Positions 1 to 9,051 are shown, counted from the first letter of the stretch. The stretch is DNA of 31,350 nt from Priapulus caudatus (GCF_000485595.1 NW_014578065.1:50515-81864), one strand, 5' to 3'. Notes: generated by a model not told the origin, from the sequence alone. Made by a program: numbers and translations.

Positions 1-73
1 AAAGTTTGATGTTGAAACAAATTATAACACGAATTTTACACGATGCTGTCACACTATTTGCAATTTCTATGTT

Positions 74-272
74 CCGGATTCGGGTCGGATTTCGGATCGG
101 ATTTCGGATCGGATTTAGCGATACACATCGGATTCGGATTCGGATTCGGATTCAAAAATTGCCATCGGATTCGGATTCGGATGGGGTTCAAAATAGCTAT
201 CGGATTCGGATTCGGATTCGGATTTTCAAAAATGCTGTCGGATCGGATTTTTGGTTCATGTCGGATCCGACG
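74..272. repeat. GGATTC hexanucleotide array
   Basis: The stretch is built from imperfect GGATTC/GGATCGGATTT units in several blocks. Open frames on both strands through it read as monotonous Ile-Arg or Asn-Pro repeats, as expected for a 6-bp repeat, so they are not genes. Confidence 0.9.
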
Positions 273-552
273 CACAGCACTAATAGGTATATCATGGAGG
301 CTCTGTATAGAAATCTCGATCCATGGTATTGACTATATCCCCAACATGAGAACATTTCAGTGAATCTATCGCCATTGGAATAGGTCCACAAATATAGAGT
401 AAGTCTGTAAGCAACTCCGTTTAGAGTTATTTCACAGTTCAGATTGAATATACCAGTTAAAAGACATAAATATAAAAATATCTCTGTAACACTGCCAGTT
501 GCTAGCTTGATTACAACAGGACAGAGATATCGCACTACATTACCTACATATA

Positions 553-602
553 ATCAGAAGTAGATAATAGGGAATTATTATTCCCTATTATCTACTTCTG
601 AT
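553..602. repeat. Perfect 23-bp inverted repeat with 4-nt loop
   Basis: The arms at 553-575 and 580-602 are perfect reverse complements around the loop TATT. The right arm ends in ACTTCTGAT, close to the ACTCCTGAT that follows two other hairpins in this window (16266-16293 and 22811-22844). It is probably a small foldback element. No host gene is visible around it. Confidence 0.85.
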
Positions 603-1500
603 ATGATGGTCTTACTATATTTACTGTACTACACACTAATCACAGTGACGCACTATGAAATGATTACATAATTGTGAAAAGCTTTCAATTGCTTTCACAT
701 TAAGGCTTGGGCTTAGCCTTAGGGCTTGATAAGAATAAAACCTTGGCTTTTGGTTAGGGTGTTTTACTTAGTTTGTATTTATACACAATATATGACCTCA
801 TACATGTCATACCCCACATAAGAACATTGAATTTTCGTAAAAAGAATGTAAACCTAACACTGCTGATGATATGATGAATATTTTTGTTTCAGGAAATTAA
901 AATGAAATCTGGGGAAATGAAAATTGTGAAATAATATGAAACCCATTTCTCTTGCATTAGAGTTTCCATAAATTTCACGATTCAGTTCAAATAGGATCGA
1001 ATGCTGCATTGTACGTCTTATACGACAAATGCGTTTCTTTGAAATCATGTTCCTTTGTCAATGTTCAATGGATAAGACACAGGTTGAAGAAAGAAGCAAT
1101 GTTTTTGACATTTTTAGCCTAATTACTAAGACTACACTAGCAGAAGATAATGGGTATACCAATAACGTTGGTATGTAATAGATTTCCACTACTTGGAATA
1201 CGGAGCAAATGTAACAGACAAAATCGCTACACGACAGGAATTGTGTTTCGGCAGCATAGGCAATGTGACGAATTCCTGTTGGTATTTGATACTTGGATAG
1301 GATGTGTTGGCCAAGTTAGCCCTCTCTGAGCAACAGGACATCCTGCAGTAAGTTCAGAGAATACCCTGCACATGAGCAGCAAATAAAGGCGAGACCTATC
1401 CCTTCCTATGAATGGGAATCTTGCATCACGAACAGTAAGTTGAAGACGGTACCGTGCGAAATACTGCCCAGAGTTTTATTTAACTTACAGTTACGCTGAG
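603..1500. other. No gene seen, AT-rich
   Basis: Only short open frames without codon bias or recognisable similarity occur here. I see no splice-bounded exon. If the S3 gene ending at 5748 is intact, this may be part of one of its introns. Confidence 0.5.
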
Positions 1501-1559
1501 AGGGTCTATGTCCATCAGGGTACTGCCGGAACGTACCCTGGGTACGGTCCGGTATACCG
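1501..1559 (+). mobile_element. Half copy of the GGGTACTGCC inverted-repeat element
   Basis: The bases from 1517 match one terminal inverted repeat of the element at 6802-7069. The preceding AGGGTCTATGTCC also matches that element's right end, read in reverse complement. Only one end is present, so this is a solo or truncated copy. Confidence 0.75.
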
Positions 1560-2433
1560 ACATATTTCTCTTCTGGATTAGTATTCTTATAGAAGTACAA
1601 AATATATGACGTACACAACCATGTATAGATTCAGTGTGCGGGTAAGCACCATTTCTATTGATAAACACACTCAATAGCTGCCATCATTTTTAATATTTTC
1701 CAGACTTCAAGAAGCAAAGTGTTTAGAGAAGTTACGTTAGAGATACAAGTTACTGTGGAATTTCAAACGTGGCTGCTGCAGAACACAGAATGCTACCAGT
1801 TGGATGATAGACAAAAGGAAACGGGTATTTCATGACAAATTTTACACAGAAAAGTTGCAGAAAATAACATACTAATTCAAATTATGATTATAATTTGCTC
1901 AATCGTTATGTAATGAAACTTTGCACATAGGTTTCAAGTGTCTTCTTCTGCTGAATACATTATGCCTGTAAATTTAACGCCATTTAACTAAGGACACTTT
2001 CTTCGCTGTTATAATACACATATATATAAACAATTTTAGAAATGCAAAAATACATTAGTGTGTATTTAAATAGTAATAAAAACCATATTTGTACCACATC
2101 TCTAGATAGTAAAAATAGTATAATTTATTTCAGTTTTAAATCGTGTATTCTGTTATATATGAGACTGTATAAAAACAACATATTATACAAATTATAAACT
2201 TCAATTGATTTTAAAATTCGTTTGAACCTAACTTGATTTCTAATTTTAAAATTCAATGTTGCTGCAGCTCAATATTCATCTAAATGCACATTTTTTAACA
2301 TACAGAAGAGAAGTTACAGCATCACTACATAGTTTCAAAACCCATGATAATAAAATAAAATAAGACCTCATGAATAATTGATAAAATTCATGCATTGGCA
2401 ACATAATACGCACTTATGTTCATTTCTGCTTAA
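1560..2433. other. No gene seen, AT-rich
   Basis: The region is AT-rich with many homopolymer runs. No coding exon, structural RNA or clear repeat was recognised. It lies just downstream of the ADAP poly(A) signal. Confidence 0.5.
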
Positions 2434-2439
2434 TTTATT
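2434..2439 (-). terminator. Poly(A) signal AATAAA of ADAP
   Basis: TTTATT on the plus strand reads AATAAA on the minus strand, about 146 nt beyond the ADAP stop codon. The distance suits a short 3' untranslated region. Confidence 0.55.
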
Positions 2440-2584
2440 ACTTGTCAAGAACAAATACTTGAATCCAGGAATGCATGCTATGGTACCACCTACCACACTG
2501 ACAAGTACCGATCAATGTCTCGACATGGCAAAGCAAGGAAAACCTTGATATGCTTGCCCTCATATACTAGAGGCACAGTTGTGT

Positions 2585-2659
2585 TCACCGAAACCTGGCA
2601 CTGTTATCTTGGGGAGATAGGGGGCGCTGGAATACTTGCATCAGCACCTTCATCCACGA
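2585..2659 (-). CDS. ADAP: ADAP terminal coding exon
   Basis: The exon is 75 nt from acceptor TTTTACAG to TGA. It encodes [17 protein letters not shown] then DNSARFR. The Trp is the invariant residue of the PH2 C-terminal helix, and QRPLSPQ matches the usual short tail after PH2. Confidence 0.9.
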   Translation of the reverse strand, partial: SWMKVLMQVFQRPLSPQDNSARFR

Positions 2660-5600
2660 CTGTAAAATGACAATAAAAGTTCTGCTATTAACAAGGAAAC
2701 ACTAGAAAATAATGCAAGATTGATGAATATTTTCACTACCTACCAACGCTCATAACAAATTTATGAACTTTGACTGCAATATTAATAAAATGCACACAGA
2801 TACACAGAAATAAATAGATCCACAGTCAAACTTGCATAAAATGGGTCCTCAAGCAAAATGCCAAAGGGGGAGTGGGGGTTAGGGAGTTGGGGAGGTGGAG
2901 AAATGGTACGAATGATAAGTAAATGGTGGAAAAAAGTTGGAGGCAGGAGAAATTAGATCTCTAAACCCGTTGACGTATTTGACTGTCTAGCACACACAGT
3001 TATAAAGATAATAAACAAAGGTCATACAATCATTTGCATAGTAATCAACGAAACCCCATGAAATGAGTTTGGTGTGATAGTCGTCGCTCTCGCGAAGATG
3101 ACAACAACTCGACAAACCTGCCGCTCATCATGTGCATCTGCGCAAAGCTTGAACTCTCTTCCTGGTATCTTTAATGTGAAGCCATACGTTTGTTCCTTTT
3201 CCCTGAATCCTGGTGGAAGGCCTTCCCTCACCTTATAACCCTCCTCTTCTGTTCCTAGGAATATGTCTTTAATGGGATAAGCATCCTAGGAAGAGTAACA
3301 AATATGTCTTTAACGGGATGAGCATCCTAAGAAGAGTAACAAACATGTCTTTAATGGGATGAGTATGCTAGGAAGAGTATCATTACCAGTATTTTCAAGC
3401 TGCAGGACGATTATTATTTCATTTAAGGCAAGTTTTACCATGTTCATATGGTTGAAGGACGATACTGCTATGACACAATCTTCTGTCTCTGGTACTTTCT
3501 CCTCCATCTATGTGTGTCTACCTGCCTGCCTGACCATCTATCTGTCTGCCACTCTGCCCGTGCACTTGACTGTGCACCTGTCGGCTTGCCTACACGCCTA
3601 CCTACATGCCTGCCTACACGCCTGCCTACACGCTCGTCCGTCCATCCATGATGCTACTTATCACGCACCATCGGCTGGTTGAAGTACATCAGTCGTCGGT
3701 CATCTAATGAGAACCATCTCTGTTTATACGACTCCTTGCCTGAAGGTCCCGTCTTCCACAGCCAACCCTCCTTGATGAAATCTCTGACAAGACGGCGTGC
3801 TAGCTGCAAGCACAAACTGACGTTAAAGCATTTCATAAAATACATGTTCACAGAATATATTCACTTGATATGATTGTTCCAAACTATAATATATATATGT
3901 GTGTTCTGCGTATATGTTCTCAATGCGTATATTTGTTATTACCATACAATACCAAATTAAATATGACAAACAAGATTACCATTTTATATAACCCTAGTAT
4001 GGTTTTACCCGTATTTGATAATAATCTGTATACAATATTTATAAACTTACAATGCCGTCGGAATTTCGTTTACAAACAATCAGACATTCACTTACCACCT
4101 TGTCTTTGGTTCCTGGAAAAGCCACTCGATTTAGTGTCATCTTGGCAGCTCTTATCGCATTGTACCAGTCAACGATGTCCTTTAAGAGAAGCAGTGGAAC
4201 AGTATTGCTGACACATGTGGCTGCTACTCAAAATACTCCCATTCACTACTCGCTATGCGAACCAGTAAAAATATATGATACTGCAGGGATTTAACTTTTA
4301 GAATATACTGTATGATAAGATCAGGAGTGCAGTACCTTTCCATCTTCACTGTAAAGGTACAAGCATCTGGAATTTCCATCTTTCAAGTAAGTAATTTGCA
4401 TTCCATTTGGGTTGGACATTTTCAGAGGGCAAAAGCAGGCATTCATATCTTGTATGGGGATGACATCTTTTGGCTCTTTGTTCTGAAGTAGTCAATATCA
4501 GTCACAGATTACAGCTATTGCATTAAGCCCATACACTACCAGGAAGCTAAAGCTGGCAACCAAATGCATCCGGAAATACATTAAAACTTTCTCTTCATAT
4601 AATTTCCTGTCTAAGTACCGTGATTTAAACTGAATGCAGCTTTTTAGAGCCATTACAAATTTTACCTAAACAAGAAATCATAATGTGCAAAAATGAAACC
4701 ACATATCAGTAGACATTAGGCTCGTTTATAGCATCTTAAAATCTGTAATTTATGCAGTCTTAAGTACTGCAGGAACGATAAAAAATAATAAAAACACTGA
4801 TAAAATGCACTTCAGTTACAACTTACAAGCTAATTATCTAAAAATCAGAGTCGATGGTTTTTTCACTTTTACATCTTCAAGCAATAATGGAATATTCAGG
4901 CAAAGTCCCCAGACTTTTAAAGACCAAACAGACTCCGTAGGCATGCTTTGGCGGCTTGGCCACTCGTAAATAACGTAACACAAAAGTTGTAAAAAGTTGG
5001 CAAAAGACTGTGCGAAAAGCGCAATTAGGGACACTTGCAACTGTAATCCATGATGTGAAATTGTCGCGCTGACGGCCGCAGACGGGCGTGACTCGCTCAC
5101 ACTGACCTCCTTTACGAAGTATCGCAGGGTGTAGTCATGCTCGTTGAGAAAGAACCTGCGCAGCTGAAAGCGGTGATCGTCTTTGCCACGCTTGTACAGG
5201 TATCCCTCCTTGACGCCTCCTTGCAGGTAGTGTACAGGTTCCGGGCCAGTAAACTCCTTGCGGTCGTACTTTGCGCGTATCCACTGCTCACGTAAGACAC
5301 TACGGAAACGACGACGACATCAGTAAATACTCCTGTATAGGTGTACTTGGCATCCGAGTAAAGATCATGTTGCCATGGGATCCGTCTGGCAAGCTTGGAC
5401 CCAAGAAGCCTCTTCCTGACCAGGTATGTTTTGTGGCCTATTCATCATGTGATGGCATAAGCTTTCTGTTACAGTATACTGTACATTTGCTGTTTAGGAA
5501 AAGGATACTTGGTAGCTTTGGCCAATGTGGGGAGGGGGCAGCCTGTTGACATACCTTATGTGTTATTTTTCCAAATCGATGTCAGTGTAATTTCTGAGTC

Positions 5601-7671
5601 TGTACATCTGTGTTGCATCGATGTGCAGGTGAACATTGTTGAACCCAAGGAGGAGGAGCTTCCAACTGCACCAATCAGTGAGCAGAAAAATGCTAAGCCA
5701 GAGACCCCTGCGGCTCCGGTCGCTGCTCCAGGCCCAATTCCGCAGTAGACGGTGCTTAGGTGAGTTATGCAACTACAGATAGCATTGGAAGCCACAGGAG
5801 TTGAAACGTACATCCCCATTCTAATAGCCATAGAACCTTTTTTCAGTTTATATTATTGCTCAAGATTCTATCGCCACACTTATTACTATCCCGGTTTAGG
5901 GACAGCTTGAATATGGAGGTAATTAGATTCGGCTTTTGTTGTGATACAAACTCGTGTATAAATTTATTTGCTTGTGTGTGATGACACCTACTGACACCTC
6001 TTATGCGAGTGGGTTGTAGTAATCCACGATGGATACAACTGCTTAAAAGCATTCTGATGCAAGCAAAAACACAATTACAGTGTCTGTGTTAGATAATTGA
6101 ATAATTCACTTGTGTGGACAGTGATTTAGGAGTAGGACATTACATAGCATTGTTTTTCTGTTTCCACAGGTGTCGGCCATCGGTACGAGAAAGCCGTGAT
6201 TAACCAAGAAGACACCCTTAGCAGCATAAAATGTATCTGGCTCCTGTACAGAATAAAAAAAGACAAAGCTATTCTTAGTCGATTTTGTGGCAGCTTTATT
6301 TGTGTTACAACCTGAAGCCTTGTTTGGAAGCGGAAGTATGGATAGATTACTGAGCACATCAACGTAGTTACAAGATAAAGATTTAAAACCAGAGTTGCCA
6401 ATTCGAATATCTGGACACAGTGGTGGCTTGCATGTTATGGGTTTATTATTGGCTTTCCTTCACAGAATATTGTCCAGCTTCTTTCCTTGCGTGGAAAGTG
6501 GTGTTAATGCAGCAAAAACATAGTTCTGTCCAGTACACCCTGACAGGTATTTTATGCCTAAATAATGATTTCTATTGGGTGTTGGGTAGGATGGATTTCT
6601 ACAGAATTAATGGCAGTTATGTGGACATGTGAATGCACAACCCACTACAAAAACATGGTTATGTAAAAGTAATTATGGATTTTGTTCCATACCAATTGAA
6701 CAAGGATGATACTTATAAATTTAGGCATGAAAATTGTACAGGCAACAACACGGTAATTTCCAATTATAGCACGGTAGCGGCAAAAAACCTGCAATTAATC
6801 AAGGGTACTGCCGGAACGTACCCTGGGTACGGTCCGGTATACCGGAACGTACCCTGGTACTATCTAATATGCCGGACCGTACCTCGCCTACTCCACTAAC
6901 GAGTCTAGGGAGTCGCCTACGCCTACTCCCTAACCTTAACCCTAACCTGAAACCGAGCCCTAACCCTAATCCTAACCCTAACCATATCAAATAGTCACCA
7001 GGGTACGTTCCGGTATACCGGGCCGTACCCAGGGTACGTTCCGGCAGTACCCTGGGGGACATAGACCCTATGAGCTACAGTAAGCTCGAGGTGGGATAAT
7101 TTGCTATGTAAACAAGTGACCGTCTGACCTCTGGCAGGATTCAGTAAAGAACTTACTCTGGATCATTTGGTCCTGGATGCCTGTAGAAGAGAGGGACATT
7201 CTTTTCAAATTTTTCCTTTGCTACCATATTCCCATTAGCGTCCATGAACTGTAAAATCATAAAATAAGATTATCATAGAGTGCAGATAGGAGTCGAATTT
7301 CCAGAAACCTTATTAGGGATATCACGCACAGATTCCTATGGCATTTCACTACAAGAACCTAATATTTCAGTGCACCACGTGATGAAATGATACATTAGTC
7401 GCATCATGAACATTGGATGCCACATGCAGCATTAGAATGCAAATTGCACATAATCGTATCATGTAGTCAAGAATAGGTGAGCAACTATAATAGTCGCTGC
7501 AGAGACGCACGAGGGGCATATACAAACTCACACATACCTCCACCTGATGTGACTCCCAGTTGTCCAGTCGCAGCGACTTCACCTTGCTAATGTGTGAGCC
7601 CAGATTCCGGTGGAAGCCTGCGCATTTCGTACACAGGAACACACCCAAGTTGCTAGATGCCCAGTCTGGAT
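2585..7671 (-). CDS. ADAP: ADAP family ArfGAP with dual PH domains (centaurin-alpha), lacking first exon
   Basis: Members of this family stimulate GTP hydrolysis by Arf GTPases and bind phosphoinositides or inositol phosphates through two PH domains, acting at the plasma membrane and cytoskeleton. Eight exons join in one frame into 341 residues before TGA; relatives have about 370, so only about the first 28 residues are missing. In order they give the second half of the ArfGAP zinc finger (CTKC, then the catalytic-arginine motif FHRNLG), the linker [12 protein letters not shown]1 (EGYLYKRG to DWYNAIRAA) and PH2 ([25 protein letters not shown], ending at SWMKVL). The last residues are NSARFR. 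The exon holding the first two zinc-binding cysteines was not found upstream on the minus strand; it may lie far away or beyond the window. The reading frame is intact, so the gene looks functional. The two ADAP paralogs of vertebrates cannot be told apart here. Confidence 0.93.
3118..3285 (-). CDS. ADAP: ADAP exon: middle of PH2
   Basis: The exon is 168 nt, phase 0 at both ends, with donor CAG|GTTTGT. It begins [19 protein letters not shown], which continues NQPM of the previous exon exactly as the family requires. The acceptor CTTCCTAG and the first bases of the exon are part of a 41-bp tandem triplication. The copy used here is the only one of the three that keeps the frame. Confidence 0.9.
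3259..3382. repeat. 41-bp tandem repeat, three copies, carrying a splice acceptor
   Basis: Each copy holds, on the minus strand, CTTCYTAG followed by a variant of GATGCTYATCCC and RTTAAAGACAT. Equivalent points are at 3285, 3326 and 3367, giving a period of exactly 41. The most downstream copy forms the real start of the ADAP PH2 exon; the others lie in its intron. Confidence 0.88.
3515..3645. repeat. Degenerate CCTG/CCTA tetranucleotide tract
   Basis: Runs of CCTGCCTGCC, CTGTCTGCC and CCTACACG-like units occupy an ADAP intron. Open frames through it are repeat artefacts. Confidence 0.7.
3669..3803 (-). CDS. ADAP: ADAP exon: start of PH2
   Basis: The exon is 135 nt, phase 0 at both ends, with acceptor TTGCAG and a weaker donor ATG|GTGCGT. 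It encodes [18 protein letters not shown] then [17 protein letters not shown] and NQPM, the first strands of PH2. Confidence 0.92.
4096..4179 (-). CDS. ADAP: ADAP exon: PH1 C-terminal helix
   Basis: The exon is 84 nt, phase 0 at both ends, with donor GTG|GTAAGT. It encodes [14 protein letters not shown] then [14 protein letters not shown]. The invariant PH-domain Trp is in DWYN. Confidence 0.92.
4336..4482 (-). CDS. ADAP: ADAP exon: middle of PH1
   Basis: The exon is 147 nt, phase 0 at both ends, with acceptor CTTCAG and donor AAG|GTACTG. It encodes 49 residues starting [17 protein letters not shown] and ending [11 protein letters not shown], the central strands of PH1. Confidence 0.92.
5107..5299 (-). 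CDS. ADAP: ADAP exon: linker and start of PH1
   Basis: The exon is 193 nt. Its first base completes an Asp codon (GA|T), then [16 protein letters not shown], and PH1 opens with [20 protein letters not shown]. The basic residues KRG...RR sit where PH domains bind phosphoinositide head groups. The acceptor CCGTAG lies 41 bp from the opposite-strand acceptor of the S3 exon that starts at 5341. Confidence 0.93.
5341..5423 (+). CDS. RPS3: RPS3 penultimate coding exon
   Basis: The exon is 83 nt: two bases of Gly, then 27 codons, with acceptor TGTATAG and donor CAG|GTATGT. It encodes the [19 protein letters not shown] block that is nearly invariant in S3. Confidence 0.92.
5341..5748 (+). CDS. RPS3: Ribosomal protein S3 (uS3), C-terminal two exons
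   Basis: Small-subunit ribosomal protein S3 lines the mRNA entry channel of the 40S subunit. Two exons give the last 66 residues: [20 protein letters not shown] and KKPLPDQ from the first, then [19 protein letters not shown] and an Ala/Pro-rich tail ending GPIPQ from the second. This is the conserved end of the S3 core plus its eukaryotic tail. The first exon starts with two bases of a split Gly codon, so earlier exons are needed, yet none was recognised between 1 and 5340. Either they lie beyond the left edge, with much of ADAP nested in an S3 intron of over 5 kb, or this is a partial copy. The intact frame, good splice sites, 3' UTR intron and poly(A) signal favour a working gene. Confidence 0.92.
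5629..5748 (+). CDS. RPS3: RPS3 last coding exon
   Basis: The 120-nt coding part starts in phase 0 after GTGCAG and ends with TAG. The exon runs on 11 nt to a GTGAGT donor at 5760, so the stop is just upstream of a splice junction, close enough not to trigger nonsense-mediated decay by the usual 50-nt rule. Confidence 0.92.
   Translation: MNIVEPKEEELPTAPISEQKNAKPETPAAPVAAPGPIPQ
5760..6169 (+). other. Intron in the RPS3 3' untranslated region
   Basis: The donor CTTAG|GTGAGT follows the stop by 11 nt. The acceptor is CTGTTTCCACAG at 6169, after a pyrimidine tract. The next exon would be noncoding and ends near the AATAAA at 6252. The intron hosts the candidate snoRNA at 5967-6067. Confidence 0.7.
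5967..6067 (+). ncRNA. Candidate C/D-box snoRNA in an RPS3 intron
   Basis: An 8-bp perfect terminal stem (TTTGCTTG at 5967-5974 with CAAGCAAA at 6060-6067) brackets a consensus box C GTGATGA (5978-5984) and box D CTGA (6054-6057). A second CTGA at 5991 and a C'-like CGATGGA lie inside. S3 genes of vertebrates also carry C/D snoRNAs (U15) in introns, so the location fits. I could not match the guide stretch before box D (ACTGCTTAAAAGCATT) to a known rRNA target, and it does not look like U15. Confidence 0.72.
6252..6257 (+). terminator. Poly(A) signal AATAAA of RPS3
   Basis: AATAAA lies 83 nt into the proposed noncoding last exon (from 6170). It is followed by T-rich and GT-rich sequence around 6290-6305, typical of a cleavage site downstream element. 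Confidence 0.65.
6258..6801. other. No gene seen (ADAP intron)
   Basis: This is AT-rich sequence within the ADAP intron that runs from 5300 to 7156. Two short plus-strand open frames (6420-6632 and 6633-6899) lack codon bias and recognisable domains. Confidence 0.5.
6802..7069. mobile_element. Inverted-repeat element with telomere-like core
   Basis: Inverted repeats of 57 bp at 6802-6858 and 6997-7053 differ at about one position and start AGGGTACTGCCGGAACGTAC. The right end continues into GGGGGACATAGACCCT, also found beside the half copy at 1501-1559, so the left end may be truncated. No transposase is present, so it is nonautonomous. It sits inside an ADAP intron. No certain target-site duplication was found, so the superfamily is unknown. 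Confidence 0.85.
6928..6983. repeat. Interstitial CCCTAA (telomere-type) repeats
   Basis: Several exact and variant CCCTAA units lie between the two inverted repeats of the element at 6802-7069. They match the TTAGGG telomeric repeat of most animals. Confidence 0.85.
7157..7248 (-). CDS. ADAP: ADAP exon: end of ArfGAP domain
   Basis: The exon is 92 nt, starts in phase 0 and ends with two bases (GA). The acceptor is TTTTACAG and the donor GA|GTAAGT. It encodes [18 protein letters not shown] then [12 protein letters not shown], matching the part of the family where the ArfGAP fold closes. Confidence 0.92.
7538..7671 (-). CDS. ADAP: ADAP exon: ArfGAP zinc finger, second half
   Basis: The exon is 134 nt, with acceptor TTTGCAG and donor GAG|GTATGT. 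It starts with two bases of a split Asp codon and encodes [16 protein letters not shown] followed by [24 protein letters not shown] holds zinc ligands three and four, and the Arg of FHRNLG is the family's catalytic arginine. The first CxxC must come from the missing exon. Confidence 0.93.
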
Positions 7672-8558
7672 CTGCAAATGCAAACACACTTAAAAGCATC
7701 AGGTTAAGCAACAGAGGGACCCTGAGTGAACCCTAATTCCCAATGTTCTTATTTACTCACACTACTACACTTAAATTAGGTGATTTCATAACGATTTATT
7801 GTTTTGGAGCAGCTTTGTAGTCATGAACTCATAGTGACCTTTACTTTACTCTGATGGATAATTACTGAAGCTATTCACCTGTAAACTGAACAAAAAGTTT
7901 CACATGATCAGCCATCTAAATTAACATGCGGATATGAATCAGGCACACAATAGTTCTTGCTTGCTATCTACTCATCGTGCCATCACAATAACATCACATA
8001 CGTGATAACAACACGTGCAAAATGTACTTTGCATACATTGAGATCACCTTGAGATTACCTCTGGGCAACCAGCAGAGGATGTGAAATACTAGTATACTAA
8101 ACTATTCCTATTCAGCCACTTCATTAACTGTAATAGAACTGTGGCCTTTTTCACAGAACACATGTAAATCTTCTACTAGACACAACTTTTCCCGCATTTT
8201 TTGAAACAGTTAAAAAACCATTTCTTCATTTTAGATTGGACCTGGATCCTTGGAATGTTATATATTATAATGCATTAATATTATTTGTTAGGAGGAGGGA
8301 ATTTTGTATATATTTACATTTTAAATCCATTTTATATTTATTATTATTTATTATATTTTATTACATTTATATTGTATCATTATAGTTTCATTATAGTTAT
8401 GTATATGTATATATATAATATATATTATATATTATATGACAATACACGCAAACGATGGAACTATATCTATAACTAGATATGCTCGCTGGTGGCTGCAAAG
8501 TCTGCAGTTCATTGGCGGCATGAAAACTAACGATCAAAATCGTTTCATTTCTTGCCAC
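7672..8558. other. No gene seen upstream of the last ADAP exon found
   Basis: The missing first ADAP exon, with the first zinc-finger CxxC, was looked for on the minus strand and not found. From about 8240 to 8470 the sequence is extremely AT-rich. Confidence 0.5.
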
Positions 8559-8684
8559 ATGGCAGCCAATATCAGTGAGTTACTCTTGCTATACAGCTAG
8601 ACGTTAGCTAGAGCTGGCTGTGCCCACGCTACGTTGTTAAAAATAGACACATAATATTCGGTCTGGTAAGTGAGACTACCCGCG

Positions 8685-8710
8685 CCTATTTTGGGCCTAG
8701 ACTTCAGCTG
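8685..8710 (+). promoter_or_regulatory. CArG box and E-box, likely muscle promoter
   Basis: CCTATTTTGG at 8685-8694 is a perfect serum response factor CArG box, and CAGCTG at 8705-8710 is an E-box of the type bound by myogenic bHLH factors. They lie about 320 bp before the candidate start codon at 9022 of the tyrosine-rich gene. This pairing is characteristic of striated-muscle promoters. Confidence 0.5.
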
Positions 8711-8896
8711 CCGCATCCCGAACTACCCTGAGTGCGGCAGGATTGAAGATGATTCTCCTGCAAAGCAACAGAATTCATGCGGTTTGGCAGAGGGGTCACC
8801 TTATATCATATTCCCCAGAATACTGGACGCACCACAACTCCAATTTAACGCTCCAGCGTTATTATATTCTCAGATATCTTGAAAAAATACATTGCG

Positions 8897-8981
8897 GTAT
8901 ATTTAGGGAGACGTCCCTAAGTGTGGGAGTGAAGCGTGGGGTATTACATTCACGTATACATGGAAGGAGAACCGTCAGCTG
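8897..8981 (+). promoter_or_regulatory. MEF2/TATA-like site and second E-box
   Basis: GTATATTTAG at 8897-8906 matches the MEF2 consensus at nine of ten positions and could equally be a TATA element. A second CAGCTG is at 8976-8981. Both are within 130 bp of the ATG at 9022. Confidence 0.4.
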
Positions 8982-9021
8982 TTACAACAGAGTTACCCTG
9001 AAGCACGTAAACCTCGCCGAA

Positions 9022-9051
9022 ATGGCAGCAAGTTATGTCGGCCCGTGCAGG
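9022..9051 (+). CDS. Candidate first coding exon of the tyrosine-rich gene
   Basis: ATG in good context (G at -3 and at +4) opens [10 protein letters not shown], then donor AGG|GTATGC. It ends in phase 0, which fits only the exon at 11168 read from its first acceptor. The frame is also open upstream, so this start rests mainly on the promoter motifs and the donor. Confidence 0.35.

Noticed and set aside
3361-3420. A 13-nt microexon (LENT plus one base) to bridge the two PH2 exons of ADAP
   Set aside because: Not needed once the PH2 exon is extended to the acceptor at 3285, which restores the [11 protein letters not shown] strand in phase 0.
4052-4294. Plus-strand frame over the ADAP PH1 helix exon
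   Set aside because: The minus strand encodes the family sequence [12 protein letters not shown] with matching phases.
5424-5628. A second C/D snoRNA in the RPS3 coding intron (GTGATGG and CTGA present)
   Set aside because: Box C is off consensus, no terminal stem pairs, and it does not resemble U15.
8559-8574. Alternative first exon MAANI ending at GTGAGT
   Set aside because: It would leave one base of a codon, which fits none of the downstream acceptors of the tyrosine-rich gene.
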